Source: JAEUIE01 sp047602475
GTDB lineage: Bacteria; Planctomycetota; Planctomycetia; Gemmatales; HRBIN36
NCBI GenBank assembly: GCA_047602475.1
Contig: JASGHE010000003.1
Coordinates: 124,001-188,000, forward strand
Direction of reading: 5' to 3'
DNA length: 64,000 nt
Each line of letters starts with the position of its first letter. Positions within the stretch are counted from its first letter, which is position 1. Under the pieces are notes generated by a model, which worked only from the letters and a program-made list of their open reading frames with translations, ran no database searches and was not told where the DNA came from. Shown here piece by piece: positions 52,936-62,311 of this stretch. Both the position numbers and the translations under genes were made by a program.

Positions 52936-53649
52936 CTAAATCACTTGCTTCTGCATCTCAGTGATCTGAGCAATCCCCTTCTGCCCAAGCTTCAGCATCT
53001 CCTGCAACTGCTCCGGCGTGAAGGTAGCTTCCTCGCCGCCGGCCTGCACTTCGATGAGCTTGCCCGAACCCGTCATGACCAGGTTCATATCAACATCAGC
53101 ATCCTTGTCTTCCACATAGTCGAGATTTAGCAGCACCGGACCTTCCAAGAGGCCAACGCTGACGGCAGCGACGCTATCGGGAAGAATCGAAGCAGGATCA
53201 TACCCAAACTTGGTTGCCGTGACTTGCAGGGCTTGTTTTACAGCGATGCAGGCACCACTGATGGCAGTGACACGGGTGCCACCGTCCGCTTGCAACACTT
53301 CGCAGTCAATCCACAGAGTACGCTCTCCCAATTTCGACAGATCGACGACCGACCGCAAGCTACGCCCGATGAGGCGCTGAATCTCGACACTTCGGCCATC
53401 GACTTTGCCGCTGCGATCACGCTGCTTGCGGCCCATGGTGCTGCCGGGCAGCATGTTGTACTCAGCGGTCAGCCAGCCGGTTCCTTTGCCTTCCAGGAAC
53501 TCGGGCACCTTGGCTTCGATGCTGCAGGTGCACAAGACGATGGTCTTGCCCAGTTGAGCAATGACCTTTCCCGCTGACCAGCCAGGGACATCAGTACGAA
53601 ACGTCAGGGGACGGAGTTGATCGGGCTGGCGGCCATCGTGTCGGGGCAT
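52936..53649 (-). CDS. rph: ribonuclease PH
   Basis: This 237-residue protein opens with RHDGRQPDQLRPLTFRTD. It carries STMGRKQRDRSGKVDGRSVEIQRLIGRSLR, the phosphate and RNA-binding core with its conserved Arg residues, then WIDCEVLQADGGTRVTAISGAC and LLNLDYVEDKDADVDMNLVMTG. It trims tRNA 3' ends by phosphorolysis in the cytoplasm. It is followed on the same strand side by an iscS-like gene upstream (53679). It is intact and of normal length. Confidence 0.96.
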   Translation of the reverse strand: MPRHDGRQPDQLRPLTFRTDVPGWSAGKVIAQLGKTIVLCTCSIEAKVPEFLEGKGTGWLTAEYNMLPGSTMGRKQRDRSGKVDGRSVEIQRLIGRSLRSVVDLSKLGERTLWIDCEVLQADGGTRVTAISGACIAVKQALQVTATKFGYDPASILPDSVAAVSVGLLEGPVLLNLDYVEDKDADVDMNLVMTGSGKLIEVQAGGEEATFTPEQLQEMLKLGQKGIAQITEMQKQVI

Positions 53650-53678
53650 GGAATACCTTTATTAGTAGTGATGTCTGG

Positions 53679-54863
53679 TCAGTGAGCGGCGGAGCTGAGC
53701 TTGCGGAGCTTTGTTACCGCTTCTGCCACTCGCCCCGCTACATAGTCCACTTCTTCCATCGTATTGAACCGGCCCAGACCGAAACGCAAGCTCGCATCCG
53801 CAGCGTCGTCATCGAGCCCCAGTGCCCGTAGTACGTGGCTCGGTTCACTATCCATTGAGGTACATGCTGAGCCGGAACTGAGAGCGATCTCTTTCAACTC
53901 CAGCAGTAACGATTCACCCTTCACCCAGGCGAAGCTGACATTCAGGTTCCCTGATAAACGACGATCATAGTCGCCGTTCAATGTAATATTGTTGATCGTT
54001 GATTGCAGGTTCTTCCACAATCGTTCTCGAAGCTGTAGTAGCCGTGCTAACTCAGTTGGCATTTCATCAATGGCAAGTCGACACGCTTCAGCGAAGCCGA
54101 CAATCAGCGGTACCGGCAGCGTGCCTGAACGCAAACCCTGCTCATGCCCGCCGCCATCCTGTAGGGGATCCAAACGCACCCTGCTACCCTGACGTTTCAC
54201 GAATAAGGCTCCGATACCCTTGGGGCCATAGAGCTTGTGAGCGGTAAAGCTCATGAGATCGACATCGAGATCACGCACACTCACTGGAACCTTGCCGACT
54301 GCCTGCGTGGCATCGATATGGATCACCACACCACGTGCCTTACAGAGCGCTGCGATCTCTTTGATCGGTTGGATGACACCAATCTCGTTGTTGGCCAGCA
54401 TCACGCTGACGAGAATCGTGTCGGGTCGAAACGCTGCCTCAATGACTTTCAGATCGACGATACCATTCTTCTGCACCGGAACGTAGGTGACCTGCCAGCC
54501 ATCCCGTTCGAGGTGGGCACAGGTATCGAGCACCGACTTGTGTTCCGTGGTCAGCGTGATGAGATGTTTGCCACGCTGCTGGTGAAACCGGGCCACCCCT
54601 TTGAGGGCGAGGTTGTTACTCTCGGTTGCCCCGCTGGTGAAGATAAGTTCCCGTGGCTCCGCCTCGATGCACTGGGCAATTGTCACACGGGCAGACTTGA
54701 CCGCCTGCTCAGCTTCCAGGCCAAACCCATGCATCTTGCTGGCGGCATTGCCAAACTGCTCGGTGAAGTAGGGCAGCATGGCAGCCACCACCCGCGGGTC
54801 AGTGCGGGTGGTAGCGTGGTTATCCATGTAAATGGGAAGTTGAATCGCTGGCATCATCGTCAT
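53679..54863 (-). CDS. iscS: cysteine desulfurase IscS-like
   Basis: This 394-residue protein has IYMDNHATTRTDPRV, FTSGATESNNLALKG, VIHIDATQAVGKVPV, FTAHKLYGPKGIGALFV (PLP Lys) and LSSGSACTSMDSEPSHVL (catalytic Cys in the long mobile loop). It takes sulfur from cysteine to form persulfide for Fe-S cluster or tRNA thiolation. The length and the longer Cys loop are closer to IscS than the shorter homologue at 16901-18016. It lies between typA and rph, all leftward, but spacing does not prove an operon. Confidence 0.92.
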   Translation of the reverse strand: MTMMPAIQLPIYMDNHATTRTDPRVVAAMLPYFTEQFGNAASKMHGFGLEAEQAVKSARVTIAQCIEAEPRELIFTSGATESNNLALKGVARFHQQRGKHLITLTTEHKSVLDTCAHLERDGWQVTYVPVQKNGIVDLKVIEAAFRPDTILVSVMLANNEIGVIQPIKEIAALCKARGVVIHIDATQAVGKVPVSVRDLDVDLMSFTAHKLYGPKGIGALFVKRQGSRVRLDPLQDGGGHEQGLRSGTLPVPLIVGFAEACRLAIDEMPTELARLLQLRERLWKNLQSTINNITLNGDYDRRLSGNLNVSFAWVKGESLLLELKEIALSSGSACTSMDSEPSHVLRALGLDDDAADASLRFGLGRFNTMEEVDYVAGRVAEAVTKLRKLSSAAH

Positions 54864-54892
54864 TTTACGAGATGCCGGCGATAGGCGACGTA

Positions 54893-56134
54893 CTACTCAC
54901 TCCGATTCGAGCGATCAAACCGCTTACGATCCGCTTCCTTGAGCATGGCCTTGCGGATACGAATCGAATTAGGGGTGATCTCGACCAGTTCATCGTCTTC
55001 GATGTATTCGAGTGCCATCTCCAGCGTCATCTGCCGGGGGGCCTTGAGGACGACCGTCTTCTCAGCGTTGGCATTACGCATGTTGGTCAGTTTCTTTTCA
55101 CGGGCAATGTTCACGCCCAGATCATTATCCCGGCAATGCTCAGCCACAATCTGGCCTTCGTAACATTGATCCTGCGGTGAAACGAACATCACGCCACGAT
55201 CCTGAAGACCTTCGATGGCATAGAACGTAGCAGGGCCCGATTCGGAAGCGACCATCACGCCGTTGACTCGTGAAGGAATGGTGCCTCGGCTCGGCTGATA
55301 GTCGTAGAAGGTATGGTGCATGATGGCCTGGCCGCTGGTCGCAGTCAGCAACCGGGTCTTGAGACCAATCAGGCCCCGAGCCGGGATAGTAAACTCCAGG
55401 TGAGTGAGTTCGCCACGGGCATCCATCTTGAGGCATTCCGCCCGGCGATTGCCGACCAATTCCATGACGGAACCAACGGAACCCTGTGGGCACTCGACCA
55501 CGAGATATTCCACCGGCTCCAGCTTCATGCCATCTTCTTCCTTCATGATGACACGGGGCTTGCCGACGGAGAGCTCGTAACCTTCCCGCCGCATCGTCTC
55601 CAGCAGAATGCCCAGGTGCAACAGACCGCGCCCGGAGACCATGAACTCATCGGTCTTGTTCTCGTTGGGTACCACCCGCAGAGCGACGTTGCGTTCCAGT
55701 TCCTTGTACAACCGATCCCGCAACTGCCTGCTGGTGACAAACTTGCCATCCCGCCCCGAGAAGGGAGAATCGTTGATGCGGAAGAGCATGGTCAACGTCG
55801 GTTCATCGACCTTGAGAGCAGGCAGCGGATTGGGATGATCCACGTCGGCAATGGTATCGCCGATTTCCACCGATTCGATGCCTACTACGGCACAGATGTC
55901 GCCGGCGGTGACTTCGTCCACTTCGCTCTTACCCAGACGGTCGAAGGTCAGCAGTTGCTTGATGTTGTAGTCGGTTCGCTTGTTGTCTCGTGCCAGCAGG
56001 GCCACTCGCTGGTTCTTGCGAATCTTGCCAGCATAGAGACGGCCCACAGCAATACGCCCTACGAACTCACTGTGATCGAGGTTATTCACCTGGAACTGGG
56101 TCGGTGCCTCCAGATTCACATCAGGTGGCGGCAC
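54893..56134 (-). CDS. typA: GTPase TypA/BipA, C-terminal piece
   Basis: The 413 residues cover domain II (EAPTQFQVNNLDHSEFVGRIAVGRLYAG), the EF-G-like domains III and V (GRGLLHLGILLETMRREGYELSVGKP, NRRAECLKMD) and the TypA-specific C-terminus (YQPSRGTIPSRVNGVMVA, DNDLGVNIAREKKLTNMR). The frame joins the GTPase piece if one C is restored (CGC CCA CTC near 56163), giving PLVETILKHVPPPDVN. Together they make about 610 residues, the normal TypA length. The GTG start at 56134 is therefore not a real start. Confidence 0.9.
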   Translation of the reverse strand: MPPPDVNLEAPTQFQVNNLDHSEFVGRIAVGRLYAGKIRKNQRVALLARDNKRTDYNIKQLLTFDRLGKSEVDEVTAGDICAVVGIESVEIGDTIADVDHPNPLPALKVDEPTLTMLFRINDSPFSGRDGKFVTSRQLRDRLYKELERNVALRVVPNENKTDEFMVSGRGLLHLGILLETMRREGYELSVGKPRVIMKEEDGMKLEPVEYLVVECPQGSVGSVMELVGNRRAECLKMDARGELTHLEFTIPARGLIGLKTRLLTATSGQAIMHHTFYDYQPSRGTIPSRVNGVMVASESGPATFYAIEGLQDRGVMFVSPQDQCYEGQIVAEHCRDNDLGVNIAREKKLTNMRNANAEKTVVLKAPRQMTLEMALEYIEDDELVEITPNSIRIRKAMLKEADRKRFDRSNRSE

Positions 56135-56139
56135 ATGCT

Positions 56140-56733
56140 TCAGGATCGTTTCGACGAGTGGCGCAAGTCCTTGTTCTCGTCGTTCATATTCAGCTTGGCC
56201 CAGCCATTGCGGCCGGATGCATAGACGACGGGGAAGTCGCAGGTGGCGTCGTCGGCATCGAGATCGACGAAGAGATCGAAGACGGCGTTCAGCACTTCCT
56301 GCACCCGGGCATCCGGGCGGTCAATCTTATTGATCACGACGATCGGTTTGAGACCACACTCGAACGCCTTGCGAAGCACGAACCGGGTCTGGGGCAGGGG
56401 ACCCTCGGCGGCATCGACGAGCAGGGCAGCGCCGTCAGCCATGCGGAGGACGCGCTCCACCTCGCCGCCGAAGTCGGCGTGGCCGGGCGTATCGATGATA
56501 TTGATCTTGGTATCGCCCCAGCGGATGGCGCAGTTCTTGGCCAGGATCGTGATCCCCCGTTCCCGTTCCAGCGGGTTGGAATCCATGATCAGGCCGTGCT
56601 GGCCACCTTCGAGCTTTTCCAGTTCGCCTTCACGGTATTGGCCCGACTGGCGCAGCATCTCGTCAACAAGTGTCGTTTTGCCATGATCGACGTGGGCGAT
56701 GATGGCTACATTTCGCAGATCGTTACGTTTCAT
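56140..56733 (-). CDS. typA: GTPase TypA/BipA, N-terminal GTPase piece, frame lost at its end
   Basis: ATG 56733 opens MKRNDLRNVAIIAHVDHGKTTL, with G1 AHVDHGKT, switch I RERGITI, G3 DTPGHADF, G4 NKIDRPDA and G5 VYASGRNG. This is the complete translational GTPase domain. The last residues (RHSSKRS) are out of frame because a C is missing from a CCC run. TypA binds ribosomes and helps 50S assembly and stress adaptation. Since it is a conserved gene in an otherwise healthy neighbourhood, an assembly indel is as likely as a real mutation. Confidence 0.92.
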   Translation of the reverse strand: MKRNDLRNVAIIAHVDHGKTTLVDEMLRQSGQYREGELEKLEGGQHGLIMDSNPLERERGITILAKNCAIRWGDTKINIIDTPGHADFGGEVERVLRMADGAALLVDAAEGPLPQTRFVLRKAFECGLKPIVVINKIDRPDARVQEVLNAVFDLFVDLDADDATCDFPVVYASGRNGWAKLNMNDENKDLRHSSKRS

Positions 56734-56972
56734 AAGTATCCATGTCCCTCAGTCTTGAGTGCAACCTGCCGGACTGTGGGAGAATCCTCCGGAAGAAGTG
56801 GCAACTGCTTAGTATAGGGATTGTTAAGAAGAGGCCAGCGACGGATACGTTGAAGTTTGTGTGATATGGTAGAGAAAGTACCCTATTTTCCCTCAATTCC
56901 ACAGCTTCAGTGCTTGCATGCCACGATGACGATGGCTAGAAATGAGTAAGTTTGAACACAAAGAGGTTACTT

Positions 56973-57959
56973 ATGCTGAATCGCAAGGCTTTTCAGGTCA
57001 GACCAGGCATAGAGGCGCTTGAAGATCGCTGTGTTCTCGCTTCCTTGACTCTGAACAACCTGAATTACATCTATTCATTCGCTTTTTCTGGAACTGGAGC
57101 AACGGAACAGTGGCATGCCTTGGGTGAAACAGGTTACTTTAGTGATGATCAAGCCTCACATCTGGGTATGATTACGCCCTTTTCGGAGCGATCTAACCTT
57201 CTGACCGTCTACCAAGCCCCGAATGGAATAGTGAGTCTTGCTGGCATGAGCCGGAACGGGAATTGGATCATCGGTTCGAATGAAAACGGCAGTTATCGCT
57301 GGTCTGCACAAGCTCCCACCAAACCCAAGACGATTGCGGTGAACGAATTTCCTTTCGTGGGCAAGTTTACCCCCGAATCTGTTTCGAATAATGGCATCGT
57401 TGTCGGTGAGTTGGCCGGCGAGTTCGATCGTGTTCCCGCCTATTGGAGCGAGACGAGCGGCTTCCATGTTTTCCATATTCCTACGGGAAACGGCGGCACG
57501 GCAAGGTTCATCAATCAAGCTGGCACCCTGGCTGTCGGGCAAGTGAAAGACATCGCCTCAGGAGACTCGAATGCTGCCTCATTCACTAAAGTTGGGGTTG
57601 CAAAGCTGCTGGCTCACACAGGCTATCAAAACAGCGAAGCCATTACTTCGACCAGCAGTGGCAGCCTGATTGCCGGCACCGTGACGACTGCCGGGTATTT
57701 TGATCCATCGGATTTTGGTAATTACGTTCAACCTGTGACCTATGCCTCAGTCTGGGATGCTGATGGCCAGCACACCCTGCAATGGTCTGACGGCAGTCTT
57801 GTCCAGCTTTTCGACTATCAAAATACGATGTTTCTCACGGATGAGGGCTACCTGGCAGGAAACACTCCACAGGGGCCGTTCATCTGGGCTCCCAGCTTTG
57901 ATGGCATCCACAGTCAGTTTCTCGGGCGCAGCCTCTGGAAAACTGGTATGAGGCAGTGA
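56973..57959 (+). CDS. exported planctomycete protein with LEDR motif, N-terminal piece
   Basis: ATG 56973 lies behind AGAGG. The N-terminus FQVRPGIEALEDRCVLASLTL is the planctomycete-type 'R..iE.LEdR.lLs' sorting motif of large exported proteins. The next 300 residues are beta-rich, with repeats of WxAxG/SNNGIVVGEL type (WIIGSNENGSYRWS, SVSNNGIVVGELAG, LAVGQVKDIASG, YLAGNTPQGPFIW), the HAF-like strands of exported extracellular proteins. The frame ends at TGA 57957. Restoring one G in CTC TGG GAA AAC joins it to the next piece (SLWENWYEAVTGD), giving one protein of about 775 residues. Confidence 0.7.
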   Translation: MLNRKAFQVRPGIEALEDRCVLASLTLNNLNYIYSFAFSGTGATEQWHALGETGYFSDDQASHLGMITPFSERSNLLTVYQAPNGIVSLAGMSRNGNWIIGSNENGSYRWSAQAPTKPKTIAVNEFPFVGKFTPESVSNNGIVVGELAGEFDRVPAYWSETSGFHVFHIPTGNGGTARFINQAGTLAVGQVKDIASGDSNAASFTKVGVAKLLAHTGYQNSEAITSTSSGSLIAGTVTTAGYFDPSDFGNYVQPVTYASVWDADGQHTLQWSDGSLVQLFDYQNTMFLTDEGYLAGNTPQGPFIWAPSFDGIHSQFLGRSLWKTGMRQ

Positions 57960-59302
57960 CGGGGGATATCCTCGATGTGCCCCCTAATTACGTCCATGAC
58001 CTTGCGCTTTCCGGCACCGGTGTGACGTACCTGAGCATAGAAGGTCGTTTGTTGACTGTCGGTGGTGATGCCGAGTTTCCTCCAGTCAGCACACGGCTGA
58101 ACGTCAAGGGCACGGACTCCACTGACTATTTTTTCATCGATTCAGCCGGGTATGATCAGATCAACATCTACGCCGGTAACGGCGATGATTTCGTTCAGAT
58201 TGAACAAAGCGGCGATAGCCATCCGCTTGTTAACATCGACATGGGAAATGGAAATGATCATGTGAATGTGCGTTCGCAGGGCATCTTCAATGTTCTTCTG
58301 GGGCCTGGGGATGACGATGCCAATGTGCTGAATGGATTTGATGAGCCCTTTCCCGGTTTAACGTTCAATGTTACTGGAGGCGCAGGCAACGATACCCTCG
58401 GGGTCGGCGATGTACTGGTTCATGCCGATCTCGGATCGGGCGATGACAGGGTGTTTTCCGACGTATTGGGCGATTTCAGCTCTATTGACACAGGAGACGG
58501 ACGAGACTCATTTGAAATCGGGCGCATGAAATGGGCGACCATCCAGACTGGAGCAGGAGATGATTTACTGAACATCTCTTCAGCGACTTTCTGTGATATC
58601 AGAACAGGCGCAGGCAACGACCATGTGTACATTACCGCTCTTCAAACAAGGATTGATACCGGAACCGGCAACGATGTGGTAGAACTCAATGCCGGGAATG
58701 GCGGTGATATTCCGAACTGGGTGTACCTGGGCGATGGAAACGACAGCGCATGGATCAACGGTGATGCGGTTCGAGTCTGGGCTGGGGCCGGCAACGATCA
58801 GATTCATCTGAATTACGGCACGAACAATATCATCCGGACCGAGTCAGGAAATGATTACGTGTATTCTGATGGGGGAGAAAGCTTCATCGATCTGGGAGAT
58901 GGAAATGATACCTACGAAAACAGTCCGACCAGTTCACGAGACATTGTTTTGGGCGGCAACGGTAATGACGTTTTCAAACTTATGGGCGGCAACGTGAGTG
59001 CCTTCGGTGAAGCAGGTACTGACACCTTCATTGTCTATGACGGCTATCAGTTTGTCAGTGGCGGAGCAGGGATTGATCGATTCATAAGTACGGGCGGAAT
59101 GAGTTTCGTTGACCTAGGCTCAGGGCTGCTCAATATTGTGAATCCTCTACCTACCGATCAACTGGTCAAGAACGCCAACAACTACTTTTATCATCGCAAC
59201 ATGCCCTACGTTCCGTTGAATCAGAACGACTATCTTTCTCTGATAGCTCCTGCTCTGGCGAATTTGCAGCAGATGGGGATTCATCAACCGTCCAGTTATT
59301 GA
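57956..59302 (+). CDS. exported planctomycete protein, C-terminal beta-roll piece
   Basis: The 448 codons hold a dozen units of the RTX-like form 'G.GND.v.': AGNGDDFVQIE, MGNGNDHVNV, GAGNDTLGVG, LGSGDDRVFS, TGAGDDLLNIS, TGTGNDVVELN, LGDGNDSAWI, AGAGNDQIHLN and NGNDVFKLMGG. These fold as a parallel beta-roll that binds calcium outside the cell. The spacing is wider and less regular than in true RTX toxins. There is no type I secretion signal or ABC exporter nearby. The end is a short helical tail without an anchor. Confidence 0.7.
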   Translation: MTGDILDVPPNYVHDLALSGTGVTYLSIEGRLLTVGGDAEFPPVSTRLNVKGTDSTDYFFIDSAGYDQINIYAGNGDDFVQIEQSGDSHPLVNIDMGNGNDHVNVRSQGIFNVLLGPGDDDANVLNGFDEPFPGLTFNVTGGAGNDTLGVGDVLVHADLGSGDDRVFSDVLGDFSSIDTGDGRDSFEIGRMKWATIQTGAGDDLLNISSATFCDIRTGAGNDHVYITALQTRIDTGTGNDVVELNAGNGGDIPNWVYLGDGNDSAWINGDAVRVWAGAGNDQIHLNYGTNNIIRTESGNDYVYSDGGESFIDLGDGNDTYENSPTSSRDIVLGGNGNDVFKLMGGNVSAFGEAGTDTFIVYDGYQFVSGGAGIDRFISTGGMSFVDLGSGLLNIVNPLPTDQLVKNANNYFYHRNMPYVPLNQNDYLSLIAPALANLQQMGIHQPSSY

Positions 59303-59518
59303 GATAGATTGCACGTAAACATAGGGAATCGACGCTTGCGACTAACGAGGCGGCGTGCTGAAGTTTGCAGGTAGCTTTACTTCAACATGAATTCATGGCA
59401 TCTAGTGCATAACTCATGAAAAACGCCCTGCTTCAACAAAATGATGTATCTAACCCCAGAAAGCACGCAGTATATCTTTAGTAAACCATGAAGAGAGTGC
59501 GTGGCGAAGGGCCCGAGT

Positions 59519-61117
59519 ATGATGAATCGCCTTTTACAGCAGGCATCAGCCTTACAAGGCAAAGATTCTGATCCGCCACTCGCCACGCTTCGGCAAATGG
59601 ATGAGCAATCCTTCGAAAGTATCATGCAGCGTCATGGGCCAATGGTCTTGAGCATAGCTCGGCGGTATGTTCATGACGAATACCTTTCCCAGGATGTATT
59701 CCAGGCAGTATTCCTCGTTTTCTGGCAACGAGCAAAGCATCTGCATACGCCTGAGAATCTGGCTAACTGGTTCTTTGGCGTTACTCGGCGAATCGCCCAG
59801 AGGGCCAGGCAGCAGAAATATCGGCGAGCGCAGAGAGAACAGGTAAGCATTGATGCCGATGAAGTGCCTGCACAACGAGCTTTCTCATTGGAATTACTTA
59901 TCCATCAGGAGGAGTTGTTGATTCTGGACAAAGAAGTGGCTCGCCTTCCAGTGCATGAACAAACAGTGATCTTGTTATGTGTCTACCAGGGACTGACACG
60001 CCAACAAGCTGCACGTCGGCTCCGATGCCCCCCAGGCACCGTGGCAGGCAGGCTGGATCGTGCCCGCCAGCGTCTGGCCCGGCGACTGGCTCGTCAGGGG
60101 GTATTGGCAACTCTCCTCTTCACTAGTTTCGCAGACGCTAAGGCTATATCGGTTCCTTCGCATTCCTTGATCCAATCGACGTTGCATTTGGCGATCCCCT
60201 CTCTTCGCCTGACAACCACCATACCTTTTACCATTCTTTTCCTTACTCATGGAGCATCGACGATGATGTGGAAACCCATTGTTCTCAGTGTTGTGACTAT
60301 CAGTATTCTTGCGGGATGTCTTGCGAGTGGATGGGCTGCGTCTGAAAGCGAGTCTGTCCTGGCACCCGTATCAGTCCAACAGTCATCAGCTGCGCTGGAC
60401 GGCATCTGGAAAGTGAAGAGTAATGTTTTCAACGGCAAACCGGAAGTGACTCACCCCGGCTATGGCGAGCTGAAGGCTATCGTGATACAAGGCAAGTATT
60501 GGCGTCATCTGTACAGCCCTGCCAATGGCACTCGGCAGTTCGCCACTACTTTTGAGATCGATCAGACCAAAACGCCATGGCAGATCAAAATGCCGCAGTG
60601 CTACAAATGGGCATTGCTCAAGCAGGATGGAGACACTCTTCAACTGGCTATCAGCATGGTGCAGGAACACTGGCCACAGGGTTTGGAATCTGACCAGGAT
60701 TGCTGGCGAATGGAGTTGCAGCGTGTAAGTAAACTGGACCCATCATGGCACACAACGGTAGCTCAACTGCTACTCATTCAGGCTGATGAACTTCGATCTA
60801 AATCGATGAAGGAAGATAAGTTGCTAGCCATCAAGAGTGAACGACTCGATGAAGCGGTAGTTCTTTTTGGTCAGAGCGTGCGGAATACTGCATCTGTTCC
60901 TGTACTGAATGATGCTGCTCAACGGCTGCTTGCTGCAACATTATCACTCTGTACCACGAACGAAGAACGGCAACTAGCCTTGCGAGAACACCTTGATCGC
61001 CTGAAAACACTTGAGCAACGACTTGATGAGAAGAAGGAGAGCACTACCAGCCTGCGATTGCAACGGCTTGAAACAGAGCAGCAACTGGTGGAACTTGAGC
61101 AGGCGGGAAAGAAGTAA
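59519..61117 (+). CDS. ECF sigma factor fused to a membrane segment and exported TIGR03067-like domain
   Basis: ATG 59519 follows AAGGG. Residues 25-200 are a sigma factor: QSFESIMQRHGPMVLSIARRYVHDE, DVFQAVFLVFWQRA, NWFFGVTRRIAQRAR (sigma-2), and LPVHEQTVILLCVYQGLTRQQAARRLRCPPGTVAGRLDRARQRL (sigma-4). Then come TM-like segments (LATLLFTSF, and at about 255-275 WKPIVLSVVTISILAGCLASG). An exported domain starting LDGIWKVKSNVFNGK follows, with KYWRHLYSPANGTRQFATTFEID, the TIGR03067 pattern. The C-terminal 100 residues form a coiled coil. This is the planctomycete type of sigma factor whose own tail reaches the periplasm and may sense signals. Confidence 0.85.
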   Translation: MMNRLLQQASALQGKDSDPPLATLRQMDEQSFESIMQRHGPMVLSIARRYVHDEYLSQDVFQAVFLVFWQRAKHLHTPENLANWFFGVTRRIAQRARQQKYRRAQREQVSIDADEVPAQRAFSLELLIHQEELLILDKEVARLPVHEQTVILLCVYQGLTRQQAARRLRCPPGTVAGRLDRARQRLARRLARQGVLATLLFTSFADAKAISVPSHSLIQSTLHLAIPSLRLTTTIPFTILFLTHGASTMMWKPIVLSVVTISILAGCLASGWAASESESVLAPVSVQQSSAALDGIWKVKSNVFNGKPEVTHPGYGELKAIVIQGKYWRHLYSPANGTRQFATTFEIDQTKTPWQIKMPQCYKWALLKQDGDTLQLAISMVQEHWPQGLESDQDCWRMELQRVSKLDPSWHTTVAQLLLIQADELRSKSMKEDKLLAIKSERLDEAVVLFGQSVRNTASVPVLNDAAQRLLAATLSLCTTNEERQLALREHLDRLKTLEQRLDEKKESTTSLRLQRLETEQQLVELEQAGKK

Positions 61118-61133
61118 TGCGATCAGCAGCTAA

Positions 61134-61178
61134 CAAAAGAAACAAGCCCCTGGTGTCACCAGGGGCTTGTTTCTTTTG
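61134..61178. terminator. two-way terminator between convergent sigma genes
   Basis: CAAAAGAAACAAGCCCCTGG and CCAGGGGCTTGTTTCTTTTG form a 20-bp perfect stem with a 5-nt loop. The flanking A and T runs make it work for both the rightward gene ending at 61117 and the leftward gene ending at 61187. Confidence 0.92.
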
Positions 61179-61186
61179 CGTTATCA

Positions 61187-62311
61187 CTAGTCGAGAAGCA
61201 GGTTAGGCTCCCAGCCCACTCGTTCAGCAGAACCCCGGAGCTTCTCAAGTGCCCGGTTCTGAATCTGGCGAACCCGTTCCTTGCTGATGCGGAGCAGATG
61301 GCCGATCTGACGCAGGCTGTGAGCACCGGCACCGGTCAGGCCGAAGCGAAGGTCGAGCACTTTGCGTTCACGGGGACGCAGGTTATCCATCAGGTAGTTG
61401 AGGGCTTCCTGGCGTTCGTTGTTATCACGCAGGATGTTGGTATTGTTATCAGGCATCGCTTCGGTGAGCTTGAAATCGCTGTCGTCATCGAGAACAGCAT
61501 TCAGACTGACCGGAGTACGGGTGGCTGTCTGCAAGTGGGTCAGGTGTTCCAGGCTGCTGCCGGTACGCTTGGCCAGTTCCTGGGAACTGGGCAGATGCTT
61601 GCCGCCGTGAGCGAGGGCTTCTGATTCCTGCTGCAAGAGGCCAAGCTCCTGCAGGTGGTGTGGCGACAGGCTGACGAGGTGACTCTGACGGGCGACTGCG
61701 ATCTGCAGTGTCTGGCGAATCCACCAGGTAGCGTAAGTTGCCAATCGGGTGCCGTGGCTGACATCGAAGCGATCAATGGCCTGCATCAGGCCACAGACAG
61801 CTTCCTGCAAGAGATCGGTATAGGCAAGGGCATGGTGCCGGAATCGCTTGGCGACGTGTGCTGCCAGGCGGATGTTGGCGGAAGCCAGACGATGCTTGAA
61901 GGTGACATAGCGTTCAAACACGTTACGAATGCTGGGGTGCCGTCGCACTTCGCTGGTGGTGTGTTCACGAATGAACTGGGCCATCGGCCAGGGTTCCATC
62001 GGCGGACGGAACTGCTTGAGCTGCTTGCTGTAGTTCTTCAAAAGCTGGCGGACGAGTTCCTTCTTGTTTTCCCAGAAGTTGGTGAGAAGTTGGCGTTCTT
62101 CTTCAGGTGTCAGCAGATCGGAGGAGTAGATATTCGGCAGGTAGAACTCAGCCATCTCAGGATGCGTTTTGACTTTGATTGTCGTGAGCTTGGTCTTGGC
62201 TTTGGTTTTGACTGCGGCGGAACTCTTCTTGACTGAGTTGGTCTTGGTAGAGCTGGTGGCTAGTTTCATCTTCTTCCCTGGTTTTTTCTTGGTAGGCTTT
62301 GCCGTTTTCAT
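61187..62311 (-). CDS. sigma-70 RNA polymerase factor, RpoD/RpoS-like
   Basis: This 374-residue protein has a Lys-rich N-terminal tail (1-45). Then come region 1.2-like YLPNIYSSDLLTPEEERQLL and region 2 with YTDLLQEAVCGLMQAIDRFDVSHGTRLATYATWWIRQTLQIAVAR (about 165-210). Region 3 has LPSSQELAKRTGSSLEHL. Region 4 ends with LRQIGHLLRISKERVRQIQNRALEKLR. The complete regions 2-4 and the long 1.2-2 spacer point to a group 2/3 sigma factor rather than an ECF one. The poly-Lys start could be disordered. Its promoters cannot be told from here. Confidence 0.88.
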   Translation of the reverse strand: MKTAKPTKKKPGKKMKLATSSTKTNSVKKSSAAVKTKAKTKLTTIKVKTHPEMAEFYLPNIYSSDLLTPEEERQLLTNFWENKKELVRQLLKNYSKQLKQFRPPMEPWPMAQFIREHTTSEVRRHPSIRNVFERYVTFKHRLASANIRLAAHVAKRFRHHALAYTDLLQEAVCGLMQAIDRFDVSHGTRLATYATWWIRQTLQIAVARQSHLVSLSPHHLQELGLLQQESEALAHGGKHLPSSQELAKRTGSSLEHLTHLQTATRTPVSLNAVLDDDSDFKLTEAMPDNNTNILRDNNERQEALNYLMDNLRPRERKVLDLRFGLTGAGAHSLRQIGHLLRISKERVRQIQNRALEKLRGSAERVGWEPNLLLD

